A stretch of 64,000 nucleotides of DNA from Streptomyces sp. NBC_01298 (GCF_035978755.1 NZ_CP108417.1:43523-107522); one strand, 5' to 3'. Numbered from the stretch's first letter, positions 27,201-36,427 are shown. A program made the numbers and translations. The notes: a model not told the origin generated them from the letters alone.

Positions 27201-30200
27201 CCCCGGTCAGGCCACATACACGGGCGTACTGGACCGCTTCGAGGCGGGGGTGCCCACGTACACGACCAAGTCGTCGGCAACGTATGACACGTACGGCCGG
27301 GTCACCAGCACGACCGATGCCGCAGGGGCGAAGACGACATCGGCGTACACGCCGGCCGCGCCCGCCCGCGCGACGACCCTCAAGGTCACCAACGCCAAGA
27401 ATTGGACGACGACCACCACCCTGCATCCTCTGCGCGGTGTCCCGATCAAGACCGTCGACCAGAACAACCGCACCACGGAGATCGCCTACGACGAACTGGG
27501 CCGAACCACCGAGGTATGGCTGCCGGGCCGGGCCCGTACCCAGAGCGCCAGCCAGGTGTTCACCTACGACCTGAGACAGACCGTCATCAGCTCGGTCACC
27601 ACCCAAACGCTCCGCGCCGACCAGTCCTACGCCACCTCCATCAGCATCCTTGATGCGATGGGCCAGCAGGTTCAGACCCAGTCGGTCGCGCAGAACGGTG
27701 CGGTGGGCGTTCGCCTGATCGCGGACACCGCCTACGACAGCCGGGGCCGCGCCTTCAAGACGAGCGGCACGTACGTCAACAAGGACTCCGACCCGGTGAA
27801 GACCCACTTCCCCGCCGACGAGAACACGCTGCCCGCCCAGAACGTCACCCAGTACGACGGCCTCGGCCGACCTGTGGCGAAGATCTTCTACTCCAAGGCG
27901 ATCGAGCAGTGGCGCAGTGCCACCGCGTACCCGGGTGCCGAGCGTGTCGACACCACCCCTCCCAAGGGCGGCACCGCCTCCAGCGAGATCACCGACGCCC
28001 GCGGGCACAAGACCGAGCTGCGCCAGTACAAGGGCGGCACCCCTACGGGGGCCTTCGACGCCACGCTCTACGGCTACGACACCGTCGGCAAGCTGAAGCA
28101 GGTCACCGACCCGGCCGGAAACGACTGGACCTACGGCTACGACCTCCAAGGCCGCCAGACCAAGGCGGTGGACCCTGACAAGGGCACGTCCACAACCACC
28201 TACGACGCCGCAGGCCGTCCCGCCTCGACCGTGGACGCCCGCGGCACCGCCGTCTTCACCAGCTACGACATCCTGGGCCGCCCGACCTCCCGCAACCTGA
28301 GCGCGGTCGACGGCACCAAGCTCGCCACGTACGAGTACGACACCATCCTGTCCGGCCAGCAAACAGCGTCCATGAGCTGGGTGGCGGGCAAGGCCTGGCG
28401 CCAGGAGATCACCGGCTACGACATCGGCTACCGCCCCACCGGCACGAAGCTGACCGTCCCCAGCGGCGAAGGAGCCCTCACCGGGACCTACTCCACCTCC
28501 ACCGCCTACAACGTGATCACCGGCGCGGAGACCAGCACCGACGTACCCGCGGCAGGTGGCCTGCCGGCCGAGGACCTCTCCACAAGCCGCAACATCAACG
28601 GCCTTCCGGTCTCCATCGGCTCGAACACCGTCGACTACGTCAACTACACCAACTACAACGAGCTCGGCCAGGTACAGCGCGCCACCTTCGGCGATGACCC
28701 CAAGCAGGTCGTCGCCACCAGCATCCTGGACCCGGCCACCGGCCGGCTCATGAGCACGAAGCTCGACAAGCAGGACCAGACCGCCACCTCCGTCACCGGC
28801 ACCAGCTACACCTACACCCCCGCCGGCGACGTCACCTCGGTCACCAACCTCCAGGGCGCCGCCCGCGACACCCAGTGCTTCACCTACGACTACCAAGGCC
28901 GTCTCACCGAGGCCTGGACCGACACCGGCACCACCACAACCAAGCCCGGCCCCAGCGTGGCCGGCATCGGAGCCTGCACCAACACCACTCCCAGCAGCAG
29001 CGAGATCAGCGGCACGGCCCCCTACTGGCAGTCGTTCACCTACGACGTCACCGGCAACCGCAAGACCCTGACCGACCACGACCCCACAGGTGACGCCGCC
29101 AAGAGCACCGTCACCACCAACACCTACCCGGCGCCGGGATCCCCGCGCCCCCACACCCCGACCTCCACCACCAGGAAGACGGGCAGCAACACCCCGGTCA
29201 CGACCAGCCTCACCTACGACAAGACCGGAAACACCCTCACCCGCCCCGACACCGGCGACGGCCCCCAGACCCTTCCCGGCGACGGCGGACCCACCCAGAC
29301 CCTGACCTGGAACACCGAAGGAAAACTCGCCTCCAACACCACCAGCGCAGGCACCTCCACCTACATCTACGACGCGGCCGGCAACCGCTTGGCCCGCAAG
29401 GACCCCGGCAAAACCACCCTGTACATGGGCTCGGACGAACTCACCCGTGACACCGCCACGGACAAGGTCACCGGCAACCGCTACTACGCGGCCCCCGGTG
29501 GTACGACCATCGTGCGCACCTCCGCAGGCAAGCTCTCCTACGTCGCGGCCGACCACCACAACACCGGCACCACCTCCATCGACGCCACCACCCTCACCGT
29601 GCAACGCCGCACCACGAAGCCCTTCGGCGAAGACCGCGGCACCAAACCCTCCGCCTGGCCCGGCGAACGAGGATTCGTCGGCGGCACCCAGGACAAGTCG
29701 ACCGGCCTCACCCACGTCGGAGCCCGCGAATACGACCCCGCAGCAGGCCGATTCCTCTCCGTGGACCCGGTCCTCGTCCTAGACTCCCCGCAGGCATTCA
29801 ACGGCTACAGCTACGCCAACAACACTCCGGTCACCAGCTCCGACCCCAGCGGCATGTGCAACGACATGGACTGCCCGACCCGGCCTGGACCCAACCACGA
29901 AAACACCACACCCGGCCACGAGCCCGGGCCTCCAAAGCTCACAACTGGCGGCCAAATAAAGGAAGACGCCAAGGATAGGGTGACTGGAAAGGGCCCAGAC
30001 TCTAATTGCGGCAATAATTGCAAGGTGACGGTATTGGTCACTGCCCTCGATGGCCAGCTCATCCCAAACAAGATCGCAGTCAGTCAGGATGATCCAACCT
30101 ATCGAGTAATTAAGGCAATCGAGGCGGCCGAACTGAAGAAGGAGTACTGCTCCACTTACACAGAAGACGAACTCTGCAACACATGGGACTGGAAGACGGA

Positions 30201-30672
30201 ATTCGACAAACTCATCAATGAGGCACCAAGTAAATGGTGTACCGCCGGCATCGACGGCTCCGGCCAGTGCCGCCGATTTGGTGATTCATTCGGGGCTACC
30301 GGACCCCTCTGGATGGATGAAGCCATCAGGCATAGCACCGCAGGAGGGCAGGTCTGTTTCGCGGCCTGCATCGGAGTATCAGTGGGTGGCGATGGGCATG
30401 GATACCTCAACGTTGGCGGTCTCGGCTTTGGAGGGCGCGGGTATGTGACAGGTGCGGCTTCAGCCACCTCTGGAGAGCAGTCCTGGTTGAGCGGCCAGCT
30501 TTGTGGGAGCTTGGGTGTCGGGGCGTGTGGAGTGGCAGGTACACGTTCCGATTCCAACCTCGGGGCAATGGACCCAGATCAGGCCAGCACTGGAAGCTAT
30601 TGGTTCGGAGGGGGTGTCAACTATGGCGCAGGTTGGTTTGCTGGCATAAACATCGCCATTCCTCTTTGGTGA
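24208..30672 (+). CDS. RHS/YD-repeat polymorphic toxin with variable C-terminal domain
   Basis: About 2154 residues. The start is uncertain: ATG 24208 has no clear ribosome site, and GTG 24181 behind a G-run is an alternative. Signal peptide RIFATSAVALSMIIGAGTADA. An N-terminal beta-sandwich region and a SpvB-like segment (GGFSWSYPIAVPEG...KPSVSLSYSSQAIDG) are followed by dozens of YD repeats (about 850-1780). The RHS core end is GLTHVGAREYDPAAGRFLSVDPV...YSYANNTPV. After the core (from about base 29,860) the tail of about 270 residues is lower in GC and has Cys-rich (NCGNNCK, CSTYTEDELCNTW) and Gly-rich parts. This is the usual toxin position, but I do not recognise the toxin. Confidence 0.85.
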   Translation: MRRRSAVKRRIFATSAVALSMIIGAGTADASDWKPKNPALWSPGALQEIESVRGKNAPEAESETQESGEADSWTPADVYWPPATTAEVDLGATTPNPADGSLFIVPERSKGPAAPAPDPSRAGDAPVWVAPAAGEGALHSGKAAVQLADRTTAEKAGLQGMLVSVRPSEGVTKGGPVKVSVDVSHIAGSFSADWLSRTHLVALPECALTTPERSECRTQTPLATTKDGDRPGLLSAEVPLAADDAQNPSGASDGVTVFGVATTPGGPAGTFAATSLAPSGSWSSGSNSGGFSWSYPIAVPEGLGGTKPSVSLSYSSQAIDGRTAATNNQASWIGEGWDYSPGFVERSFKPCAKDGQEGSGDQCLAGENATFSLGGKSSALVKDDKTGEWRLENDDASKVEHLTGAANGDNNGEYWKVTATDGTQYYFGIGRKPESPTAPATNSAWTTPVYGNNTDEECNKSTFATSWCQQAWRWNLDFVVDPRGDLITHTYATETNRYKRGVSTANPTGTLTSYIRGGNLEKITYGSKLTDADTVKPTAQILFDVEERCLPVKDVFDCAPSKLTEANKTKWPDVPFDQKCESTGTCENYSATFWTTRRLTEIKTQVLNSAGGYDNVDSYALGHLFPDPMDQTAPALWLSTIRHTGYDGATTLTTPAVVFYGSLRNNRVDSSIDNRPAMNRRRIVKIKSETGKITDIGYADPDCSPGAGLPSSQDSNTKRCYPVYWNADPRSPNDPSLDWFHKYVVDRVTDTDPLGGSRDQEVRYEYVGSAAWHRDDEELTEDKYRTWNQFRGYGQVITRAGSAPDIVSKTASFYLRGMDGDAKADKSVRTSTFKNIAGTTVKDSNHLSGTLRELQTFASDGGELVSTAQHDPWIPQTKPVTATHSRGPDLPALTARMQGTALSQQKVLLTDKTWRTTSQTVDYDEKYGMQKSVLDKADGLPDICTTTSYARNEADWILDRVSQTTRTQAACGVEATEANTLDSSRTHYDNKPFGTLDGPGQATYTGVLDRFEAGVPTYTTKSSATYDTYGRVTSTTDAAGAKTTSAYTPAAPARATTLKVTNAKNWTTTTTLHPLRGVPIKTVDQNNRTTEIAYDELGRTTEVWLPGRARTQSASQVFTYDLRQTVISSVTTQTLRADQSYATSISILDAMGQQVQTQSVAQNGAVGVRLIADTAYDSRGRAFKTSGTYVNKDSDPVKTHFPADENTLPAQNVTQYDGLGRPVAKIFYSKAIEQWRSATAYPGAERVDTTPPKGGTASSEITDARGHKTELRQYKGGTPTGAFDATLYGYDTVGKLKQVTDPAGNDWTYGYDLQGRQTKAVDPDKGTSTTTYDAAGRPASTVDARGTAVFTSYDILGRPTSRNLSAVDGTKLATYEYDTILSGQQTASMSWVAGKAWRQEITGYDIGYRPTGTKLTVPSGEGALTGTYSTSTAYNVITGAETSTDVPAAGGLPAEDLSTSRNINGLPVSIGSNTVDYVNYTNYNELGQVQRATFGDDPKQVVATSILDPATGRLMSTKLDKQDQTATSVTGTSYTYTPAGDVTSVTNLQGAARDTQCFTYDYQGRLTEAWTDTGTTTTKPGPSVAGIGACTNTTPSSSEISGTAPYWQSFTYDVTGNRKTLTDHDPTGDAAKSTVTTNTYPAPGSPRPHTPTSTTRKTGSNTPVTTSLTYDKTGNTLTRPDTGDGPQTLPGDGGPTQTLTWNTEGKLASNTTSAGTSTYIYDAAGNRLARKDPGKTTLYMGSDELTRDTATDKVTGNRYYAAPGGTTIVRTSAGKLSYVAADHHNTGTTSIDATTLTVQRRTTKPFGEDRGTKPSAWPGERGFVGGTQDKSTGLTHVGAREYDPAAGRFLSVDPVLVLDSPQAFNGYSYANNTPVTSSDPSGMCNDMDCPTRPGPNHENTTPGHEPGPPKLTTGGQIKEDAKDRVTGKGPDSNCGNNCKVTVLVTALDGQLIPNKIAVSQDDPTYRVIKAIEAAELKKEYCSTYTEDELCNTWDWKTEFDKLINEAPSKWCTAGIDGSGQCRRFGDSFGATGPLWMDEAIRHSTAGGQVCFAACIGVSVGGDGHGYLNVGGLGFGGRGYVTGAASATSGEQSWLSGQLCGSLGVGACGVAGTRSDSNLGAMDPDQASTGSYWFGGGVNYGAGWFAGINIAIPLW

Positions 30673-30701
30673 TTTAATCTTCACGCAAAAGGAAACTCAA
30701 G

Positions 30702-30950
30702 ATGATCTCGTCCGCCGCCGAAAAGATCGCCAGTCCGTGGTTAGTGCTGCCAGTTGCACTCCTGGCCCTGGCTGTTGGAATTGGTGTCGCGATCAATTTC
30801 AAGGGACTGCCGAGGCGGCAGCATGACTGGATCGCTGGATGGTCGGGAGGTCGCGTTTCGTCCTTCAGATTCCAGCGATTCATAGGTGCGGCGATCGCGG
30901 CTGGAGCCGCATATGGAATAGTCCGGACAATCATGCGAGTGTGGGGATAG
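30702..30950 (+). CDS. Small two-helix membrane protein, candidate immunity protein
   Basis: 82 residues from an ATG with GGAAACTCAAG before it, only 29 bases after the RHS gene. Two hydrophobic helices (WLVLPVALLALAVGIGVAI and FIGAAIAAGAAYGIV) are joined by a short basic loop. GC is low, as in the toxin tail. Immunity genes for RHS toxins normally lie exactly here. A membrane location would suit a toxin acting at or entering through the membrane. The immunity role is inference from position. Confidence 0.55.
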   Translation: MISSAAEKIASPWLVLPVALLALAVGIGVAINFKGLPRRQHDWIAGWSGGRVSSFRFQRFIGAAIAAGAAYGIVRTIMRVWG

Positions 30951-31553
30951 ATTCCGCAGCGCGGCGGGTGGTGCAATTGAATCTGGTGCCACTCGCCGCC
31001 GCCGGTTTACCGAGATGTTGATGTGGCGGTGTCGTACGCAACGGATCGGGACCGGTTGTTAAGGCTACCGAAAAAGACGGGTTGCCATCGCTGGGCAGAA
31101 CGATGCCTGCCCTATGCAAGATGCTCGGTGGATAGCCCCAAGAGAACGCCTTTGTAACTCTCCACGCACTCATGAACAGGCCAGAGGTTGCAACCTCTGA
31201 GCCGTGCTGTTCGTCAGGCGTTAACCTGGCTTCGCCAGCTGGCCAGGCAGCACCATTGGCTACGGGCAGCGCGGCGGTAATGATCTCAGCCCGAGCAGTT
31301 GGCCGCGGGGACCGTGGTCGCTGGCAACGTCACATCAAGTCCGCCGATTCTGGCGGTGAGTATGGTGGCGCTTTGTGTCACCCCAGCCGTCCACGCCGCG
31401 GCAAGCCAGGTTCTCGGCAATGCCCGCATGTCTCCACGGCCGGCATCGCCGCACCTGCAACCCTCTTGGTCAGCAAAGCCCCAGCCAGGGAACGAAGTTC
31501 CGGGCCTCTGACCGACAAGGCCGGCAGTGCCGTCGATCTCCTGCCAGCCGAAC
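30951..31553. other. Non-coding stretch with a perfect 18-bp palindrome
   Basis: I support no gene here. The notable feature is CAGAGGTTGCAACCTCTG at 31182-31199, an uninterrupted palindrome of the size of a dimeric regulator site. Base composition is mixed, lower in GC at the start (continuing the RHS tail) and normal later. Confidence 0.45.
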
Positions 31554-34217
31554 CTATTCGGGGACTGCGAGCAAAGCGCGCCGATCCAGGACGATCTGCC
31601 GCCAACGAGTTCGGACGGGGTCCGACCCGTCGACCCATCTGGTGGAGGACAGGTCAGGCAGCGGCAGGCCAGCCATGAAGTGCGCGATGTCGGTGAAGTA
31701 GGCGAAGTCACCACTGGCCGTAAGTTCACGCAGGTGGTCAATGGTGGAGCCCAGCGGGTGGTCGTCGCCGAGGACAGCGTCGTGGAAGGCGACGGCAAGC
31801 TCCACGAACCGGTGGAGGTAGGGCAGCCCTGCGGCCGTGATGTCGGTGTTCAGGCTCTGGGCGCGGTCGCTGATGCCGTTGGTTCCGGCGTCCTTGATCA
31901 GGGCGACGACACGGGCCAGGAGAACATTGGCCCGCTGGTCAAGGTCCTCGAGGAGCTGGTGGGCGAGGGAGAGCTCGGCGTCGGCCCGTACGGGGTCGGC
32001 GAAGGACAAGGCGAGGGCGAGGCGGACCTGCATCATGGCGCGCTCGCCGGCCACCCCCCGCTCTTCGGCCTCCGTACGGCCGGCTTCGAAGGCAGCGATG
32101 GCCTGAGCGGTGTTGGCGTGGGACCAGTGGATGTCGCCGAGGACACGGTTGTGGCGGCCCTTCCAGCCCAGGGTGGGCACGGCGGCCAGGGCGGCGGGGA
32201 AGTCCCCGGCCAGCCTGTCCAGGTTGGCCAGGCCACGTCGGGCCTTGGGTGCGAGGCGGCCGTCGGCGTCGGCAACCTGTCGCATTCCGGCCCGGGCGGC
32301 GGCGCCCTGGCTGAGGTCCTTGTACGCCTTCGCCCTGTAATACAGCGCGAGCTCGGTGAGGCCGGCGGACAGCAGTCCGGAGTCCAGTACCTCGCTCAGC
32401 CGCTCCACCGTGCGTTGGCGGTGCTCGCGCTGGCGCCGGGTGATCGCGGTGAGGAGCTCGGCCAGGGCGTCCGCGGGCGTGTCCGGTGCGCCGGTGATGT
32501 CGGCGGGGAGGGTGAGGGGCTCCCAGACGGAGTCGTCGGTGTAGTCGAAGGCCGCGGCGGTGAGCCACCCCAGGTCGGTGAGGCGGTGGTCGCGGGCCAG
32601 GCGCAGGCCCTGGCGCAGGCACGCCACCAGCAGCATCCGGCTGGGTGCCTGGGCGGTGGCCGTCGTCCACTGCTCGCCGAGGGCGGCCAGCGCGCGGGTC
32701 GCGGCCTGGTGCCAGTCGGCCGGGGTCCAGCGGTCCTCGTTGTGGGTGTCCTCGCGTACGGCCGTGCCGATCGCCCGGTGCAGGTGGTACGGCCACAGCG
32801 CGTACGGGTTCTCGGCGATCAGCGGGCGCTCGGTGAGACGGCGGGCGGTGGCCTGCTGGGTGAGGCCGGCAGCCCGAGTGGCCAGCTCCAGATCCCAGGC
32901 ATCCAGCAGGGAGACGCTGCGCAGAACGTGCCGCTCTTCGGGGGTCAGGTCGGACATGACGCGGGCCAGGAGCGCGGGGAAGCTGCAGTCGAAGTCGACG
33001 GGGGTGGGGGTGCGGCCGCTCCGGCGGATCTCCAAGAAGCGGGAGACCGCGAGGTCCAGGTGCAGCGGCAGACCATGGGAACGAACGGTGATCGCCGCGC
33101 GAATCCTGCTGCCGATGAGAGGGTGCCCGCCCTGGACGAGGCGTTGCGAGAGGTACGCCTCGCAGTCCTCGGGGGACAGGTCGCCGATCAGCTGCTGCCG
33201 TCCGGACCCTGTGATGGGCCTGGGCCGCGGTACGGCAGGAGCGGCCAGGCCGGGCCAGGCGCTGGGGCCGGTCCAATCGAGCGCACCGTGGAGAGCCGGG
33301 TCGGCCCACTGCAGGCGGCTGCGCCCGGCGAGGACGAAGAACACATTCGGCATGAGCCAGACCAGTCGCTGCAGGAGCCGTTCCAGGTCCCGGTGGCGGT
33401 CGGCGGTGTCCTCGAAGGTGTCCAGCAGGATCACCGGGGTCACCGCCTTCTTCGCGGGCAGCTGGGCCAGGTCCCACGCCAACAAGTGCGGGTAGAACGA
33501 CAGGCTCTCCAAATCCGGGGTGGCCTCCAGGAGGGCCGCGGTGCGTGCGGCGCCCGCGAGGGCCTGGGCGCGGTCGTGGCGTTCGCGCAGTGCGGTGACC
33601 AGGGCAGAGGTGATCTGTCCGGCGGCGGAGCCGATCAGGCCGGGCAGCTGCAGCGCCGCCGCGATCTCCCCGACACCGGCTTGGAGCTGGCCGGGCAGCA
33701 GGTTGGTGACCTTGCCCGCGATCCCGGTGCGCCGGATGTACTCGTCGAGGAGCTCGCCGGGGTGGACGGCTTCCCAGTAGTTGCGCAACGCCACGTCGAA
33801 GGACGGCAGGGTCCTGCCGAGCTCTCCGGCGAGCGCAAGGCGGATCGTCAGCAGGACGCGCTCGTAGTCGGATCCGGTCGACGCCGAGCGCGACAGGTCG
33901 ATCCGGATCGGAAGGAGCCGCCGGGTCCAGGACGGTGCGCCCCACTGGACGGGCCGGTCCTCAGCCGTTGCCAGGGCGGCCTCGATTTTGCGGAGCAGGG
34001 TGGACTTCCCGGCCCCGCCCACCCCGTGAAACATGATCAGGTTGGTGCGGGGCGATTCCAGGTCCTCGACGTCGAAGCCGGGGCCGGCCACACGCTGGAG
34101 ATGCTCGCCGAGTGCGGCCGCGACCGACAGCCACTGGTCCTGGCGATCGGTGAACGCCTCCGCCGCGTCGTACTCCTCCGGGTCGTTGGAGCTGAACAGC
34201 GCACGCAGGTCGGCCAT
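31554..34217 (-). CDS. STAND-type NTPase with C-terminal helical repeats
   Basis: 887 residues from an ATG behind GGGGGGACC. The P-loop domain has Walker A FHGVGGAGKSTLL (about 62) and a Walker B-like VTPVILLDTFEDT (about 270), followed by a sensor-like FFVLAGRSRLQW. A winged-helix part (about 400-480) leads to a long helical array with TPR-like pairs (about 590-840: ALYYRAKAYKDLSQG, RVLGDIHWSHANTAQAIAAF, QVRLALALSFADP). This NTPase-winged helix-repeats order defines STAND signalling ATPases. Many act as regulators and some as antiphage sensors. No effector domain is obvious at either end, so effector action may be in trans. It is divergent from the next small gene. Confidence 0.8.
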   Translation of the reverse strand: MADLRALFSSNDPEEYDAAEAFTDRQDQWLSVAAALGEHLQRVAGPGFDVEDLESPRTNLIMFHGVGGAGKSTLLRKIEAALATAEDRPVQWGAPSWTRRLLPIRIDLSRSASTGSDYERVLLTIRLALAGELGRTLPSFDVALRNYWEAVHPGELLDEYIRRTGIAGKVTNLLPGQLQAGVGEIAAALQLPGLIGSAAGQITSALVTALRERHDRAQALAGAARTAALLEATPDLESLSFYPHLLAWDLAQLPAKKAVTPVILLDTFEDTADRHRDLERLLQRLVWLMPNVFFVLAGRSRLQWADPALHGALDWTGPSAWPGLAAPAVPRPRPITGSGRQQLIGDLSPEDCEAYLSQRLVQGGHPLIGSRIRAAITVRSHGLPLHLDLAVSRFLEIRRSGRTPTPVDFDCSFPALLARVMSDLTPEERHVLRSVSLLDAWDLELATRAAGLTQQATARRLTERPLIAENPYALWPYHLHRAIGTAVREDTHNEDRWTPADWHQAATRALAALGEQWTTATAQAPSRMLLVACLRQGLRLARDHRLTDLGWLTAAAFDYTDDSVWEPLTLPADITGAPDTPADALAELLTAITRRQREHRQRTVERLSEVLDSGLLSAGLTELALYYRAKAYKDLSQGAAARAGMRQVADADGRLAPKARRGLANLDRLAGDFPAALAAVPTLGWKGRHNRVLGDIHWSHANTAQAIAAFEAGRTEAEERGVAGERAMMQVRLALALSFADPVRADAELSLAHQLLEDLDQRANVLLARVVALIKDAGTNGISDRAQSLNTDITAAGLPYLHRFVELAVAFHDAVLGDDHPLGSTIDHLRELTASGDFAYFTDIAHFMAGLPLPDLSSTRWVDGSDPVRTRWRQIVLDRRALLAVPE

Positions 34218-34364
34218 GGTCCCCCCAGGAATGATCATCGGCGGTATCAACCGTAGGGCCTGGGGATTGCCGCGTGGCCATCTTCGGCAACGTGGGCGGC
34301 TGGCCGTATCCCCTCGGCCAGAGACAATGGCGCCCATCGCCTGCCGATACGTGAAGGAATTCCC

Positions 34365-34610
34365 TTGTCAGAGCACGTAAGTCCCGACACCGCCGAACAG
34401 CTCGTGAGGGAGGTGGGCCTCTTGTACTCGGAACAGGTCGCGGAGGAACAGCGGACCGCCAGGCCCGACCCGGTGCGCCTGAAGACCCTGCAGGAGGCGT
34501 TGGTGGGATGCGCCACCGATCTGGAGACGCTCCTGGACGCCGGCCCGGAGGAAGTGGCCGAGATCGCGGCCCGCTACACGGCCCTTTCCCAGGAGCTGGG
34601 CGGCCAGTAA
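34365..34610 (+). CDS. Small acidic protein facing the zeta-toxin gene (candidate antitoxin)
   Basis: 81 residues. Starts at TTG with AAGGAA six bases upstream. All-helical and acidic (for example EQLVREVGLLYSEQVAEEQ and LQEALVGCATDLETLLDAG). Its 3' end overlaps the 3' end of the convergent zeta-kinase gene by 37 bases. Small helical proteins are the antitoxins of epsilon-zeta systems, where epsilon is a three-helix bundle, so an antitoxin role is plausible. The convergent arrangement is unusual for such pairs. Confidence 0.6.
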   Translation: MSEHVSPDTAEQLVREVGLLYSEQVAEEQRTARPDPVRLKTLQEALVGCATDLETLLDAGPEEVAEIAARYTALSQELGGQ

Positions 34611-36427
34611 CCGCATTGGGGGAGGGACAGCGGCGCCGTGGTGATCGTGGTGGAGAGGATGCGTGGCCGCACGTGAGCGGGCATCAGCGGCCAGGCCAGT
34701 GCGGCGATGTCCACCAGATCCGACCGGTACTGCGGCAGCTCGCGTTTCAGCCGGCGGAGGGTCGCGATGACCTGGGTCGCTTCGGCCGCCGTGTACGGGC
34801 GGTGCTGCTCGGCCTCCAGGACGTCCCCGCCGCGGGGCGCCCTGCCCCAGGATCCGTCCCGGAGGCGCGCGTTGCGATACACCGCGGTCAGGTCTCTGCG
34901 GATGACGGAGGTGCAGTGCACGTAGGGCGAGAGCTCGGCCGCGCGCACCACGTCGGGAACGACCTGGAAGGTCCGCTGGTGGGCGGCGGCCTCGGTGAGC
35001 CTCGGGTTTCCGCCGAGGCGGGCCACCTCGGCGCACCGCGTCGCGGTGCCCAGCCGGCTGTCCGCGGCGCGCGCCCCGATCACGACCAGCTCCACACGCC
35101 GGCCCTCCCGGTGATGACGGCGCGCACCGTCGATGAAGTGAGCCACGCTGTCCGGGGCGATCTCAATCAGCATGTCCCCTCGGTGGGCCCGGACGTACGC
35201 CTCGGCCATCTCCTGCCACTGCCTGTAGTCGGCACGGATGCGGGCAGAGGCCGTACGCGGATGTTCGTCCAGGAGTCGGCGGTAGTCGGGGTGGACCATC
35301 TTGAAGAGACCGCCCTCGATCCGGGTGGGCCTGCGCTGGCGCAGCGCGCGGCGGAGCATGCGCGCCGTGTAGCTCTTCCCGGACCCCTGCGGGCCCATCA
35401 CATACAGGGTGACCGGAGCGTCCTGCGGGGTGATGTTGCTCAGATACATCGGGACGATGAGCTCGTCGAAGATCCACGTGTGCTCACTGGGGGACAAGCG
35501 GTGGTAGTCGACGCCGGGCGGCAAGGCGAGCGGCTGGGCAATCCGGCGTACCCGCTCGGCCAGACCAAAGGCGCGCTCCAGACCGCCCGCCACCGCCAGG
35601 CGCCGCTCCGCCGTAAGCAGCGAAGGGTGCAGCCGCTGCTCCGCGCCGGAGAGCTGACGGCGGAAAGCCCAGGTCTGCGGCACCGTCCACGGCCGCGCCC
35701 AGTCCGAGGTCAGCGTCTGGGCCGCGGCCGGTACCCTTTGCCAGGCGCCCTCGTCGGTCAACTTGTTGAGGTAGAGGACCTGCAGGCCGCGCCGCGCCAC
35801 CATGACCTGGTGCGCGAGCCGCTCGGCTTCGACGACCTGTAAGAAGCGCGGCAGATTGCGGGCGCACCGGTCGAAGTTGCCCGGCGAGACGTAGCGGCCG
35901 ACGCCCTCCTCAGCGACCTGCGTCAGGTAGCGGTCCAGGCTGCTGAGCTGAGCTTCGGCCTCCGCCGTGGCCAGAGCCACCAGCTCGACGCGGTAGCCGT
36001 CCGCACGGTAGGAGCGGGCCTTCGCGCACGCCTCCTCCACATCGGCGACGGGCTCCTCCAGCACCACGTCGAAGCGCCGGCTCCGGGCGTACTCCTCGAC
36101 CTCCGCCTGCCACCGCAGGACATCCGGCCGGGTCCGCACACCGGCCGTCCGGTCATCGCTCCGCATGAGGTCGGCGTAGTGGGGGTGGGCCCTCTTGTAG
36201 AGGTCGCGGCCGATCAGGACTGCGCCGCCCCGCCGATTAAGAACCGCCAGGAGAAGGTCGCACAGGTGGGACTTTCCGCTCCCCGCCGGTCCGGCGACGA
36301 CCACCACCACTGGGCGGTCCTGCGGGACGGCATCCCGGGTCCAGGCCGGCAGGATCTCCGCCGTCAGGATCGCCTCGTGCTCCTCCTCGGCCAACTCGAC
36401 GGGAACGATGTCCTCGTCTCTCTTCAC
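34574..36427 (-). CDS. Tandem zeta-toxin-like kinase (two P-loop domains)
   Basis: 617 residues from a GTG with GGAG close before it; longer in-frame starts exist but have atypical composition. Domain 1 (about 25-230) has Walker A GPAGSGKSH, the zeta motif IGRDLYKRAHPHY with its Asp, and FDVVLEEP with Glu. Domain 2 (about 335-540) has GPQGSGKSY, but its equivalent motif reads IEGGLFKMVHPDY with Gly in place of that Asp, while IEIAP keeps a Glu. Zeta toxins phosphorylate UDP-N-acetylglucosamine and so block wall synthesis. Here domain 1 looks competent and domain 2 altered. The gene is about twice the length of a single zeta. Confidence 0.8.
   Translation of the reverse strand: MKRDEDIVPVELAEEEHEAILTAEILPAWTRDAVPQDRPVVVVVAGPAGSGKSHLCDLLLAVLNRRGGAVLIGRDLYKRAHPHYADLMRSDDRTAGVRTRPDVLRWQAEVEEYARSRRFDVVLEEPVADVEEACAKARSYRADGYRVELVALATAEAEAQLSSLDRYLTQVAEEGVGRYVSPGNFDRCARNLPRFLQVVEAERLAHQVMVARRGLQVLYLNKLTDEGAWQRVPAAAQTLTSDWARPWTVPQTWAFRRQLSGAEQRLHPSLLTAERRLAVAGGLERAFGLAERVRRIAQPLALPPGVDYHRLSPSEHTWIFDELIVPMYLSNITPQDAPVTLYVMGPQGSGKSYTARMLRRALRQRRPTRIEGGLFKMVHPDYRRLLDEHPRTASARIRADYRQWQEMAEAYVRAHRGDMLIEIAPDSVAHFIDGARRHHREGRRVELVVIGARAADSRLGTATRCAEVARLGGNPRLTEAAAHQRTFQVVPDVVRAAELSPYVHCTSVIRRDLTAVYRNARLRDGSWGRAPRGGDVLEAEQHRPYTAAEATQVIATLRRLKRELPQYRSDLVDIAALAWPLMPAHVRPRILSTTITTAPLSLPQCGYWPPSSWERAV

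Noticed and set aside
26959..29715. A 918-residue minus-strand frame inside the RHS gene
   Set aside because: Gly/Val-rich antisense shadow of the YD repeats. The plus frame has clear motifs.
31527..34256. A 909-residue plus-strand frame opposite the STAND gene
   Set aside because: Antisense shadow; the minus strand has Walker motifs and a good start.
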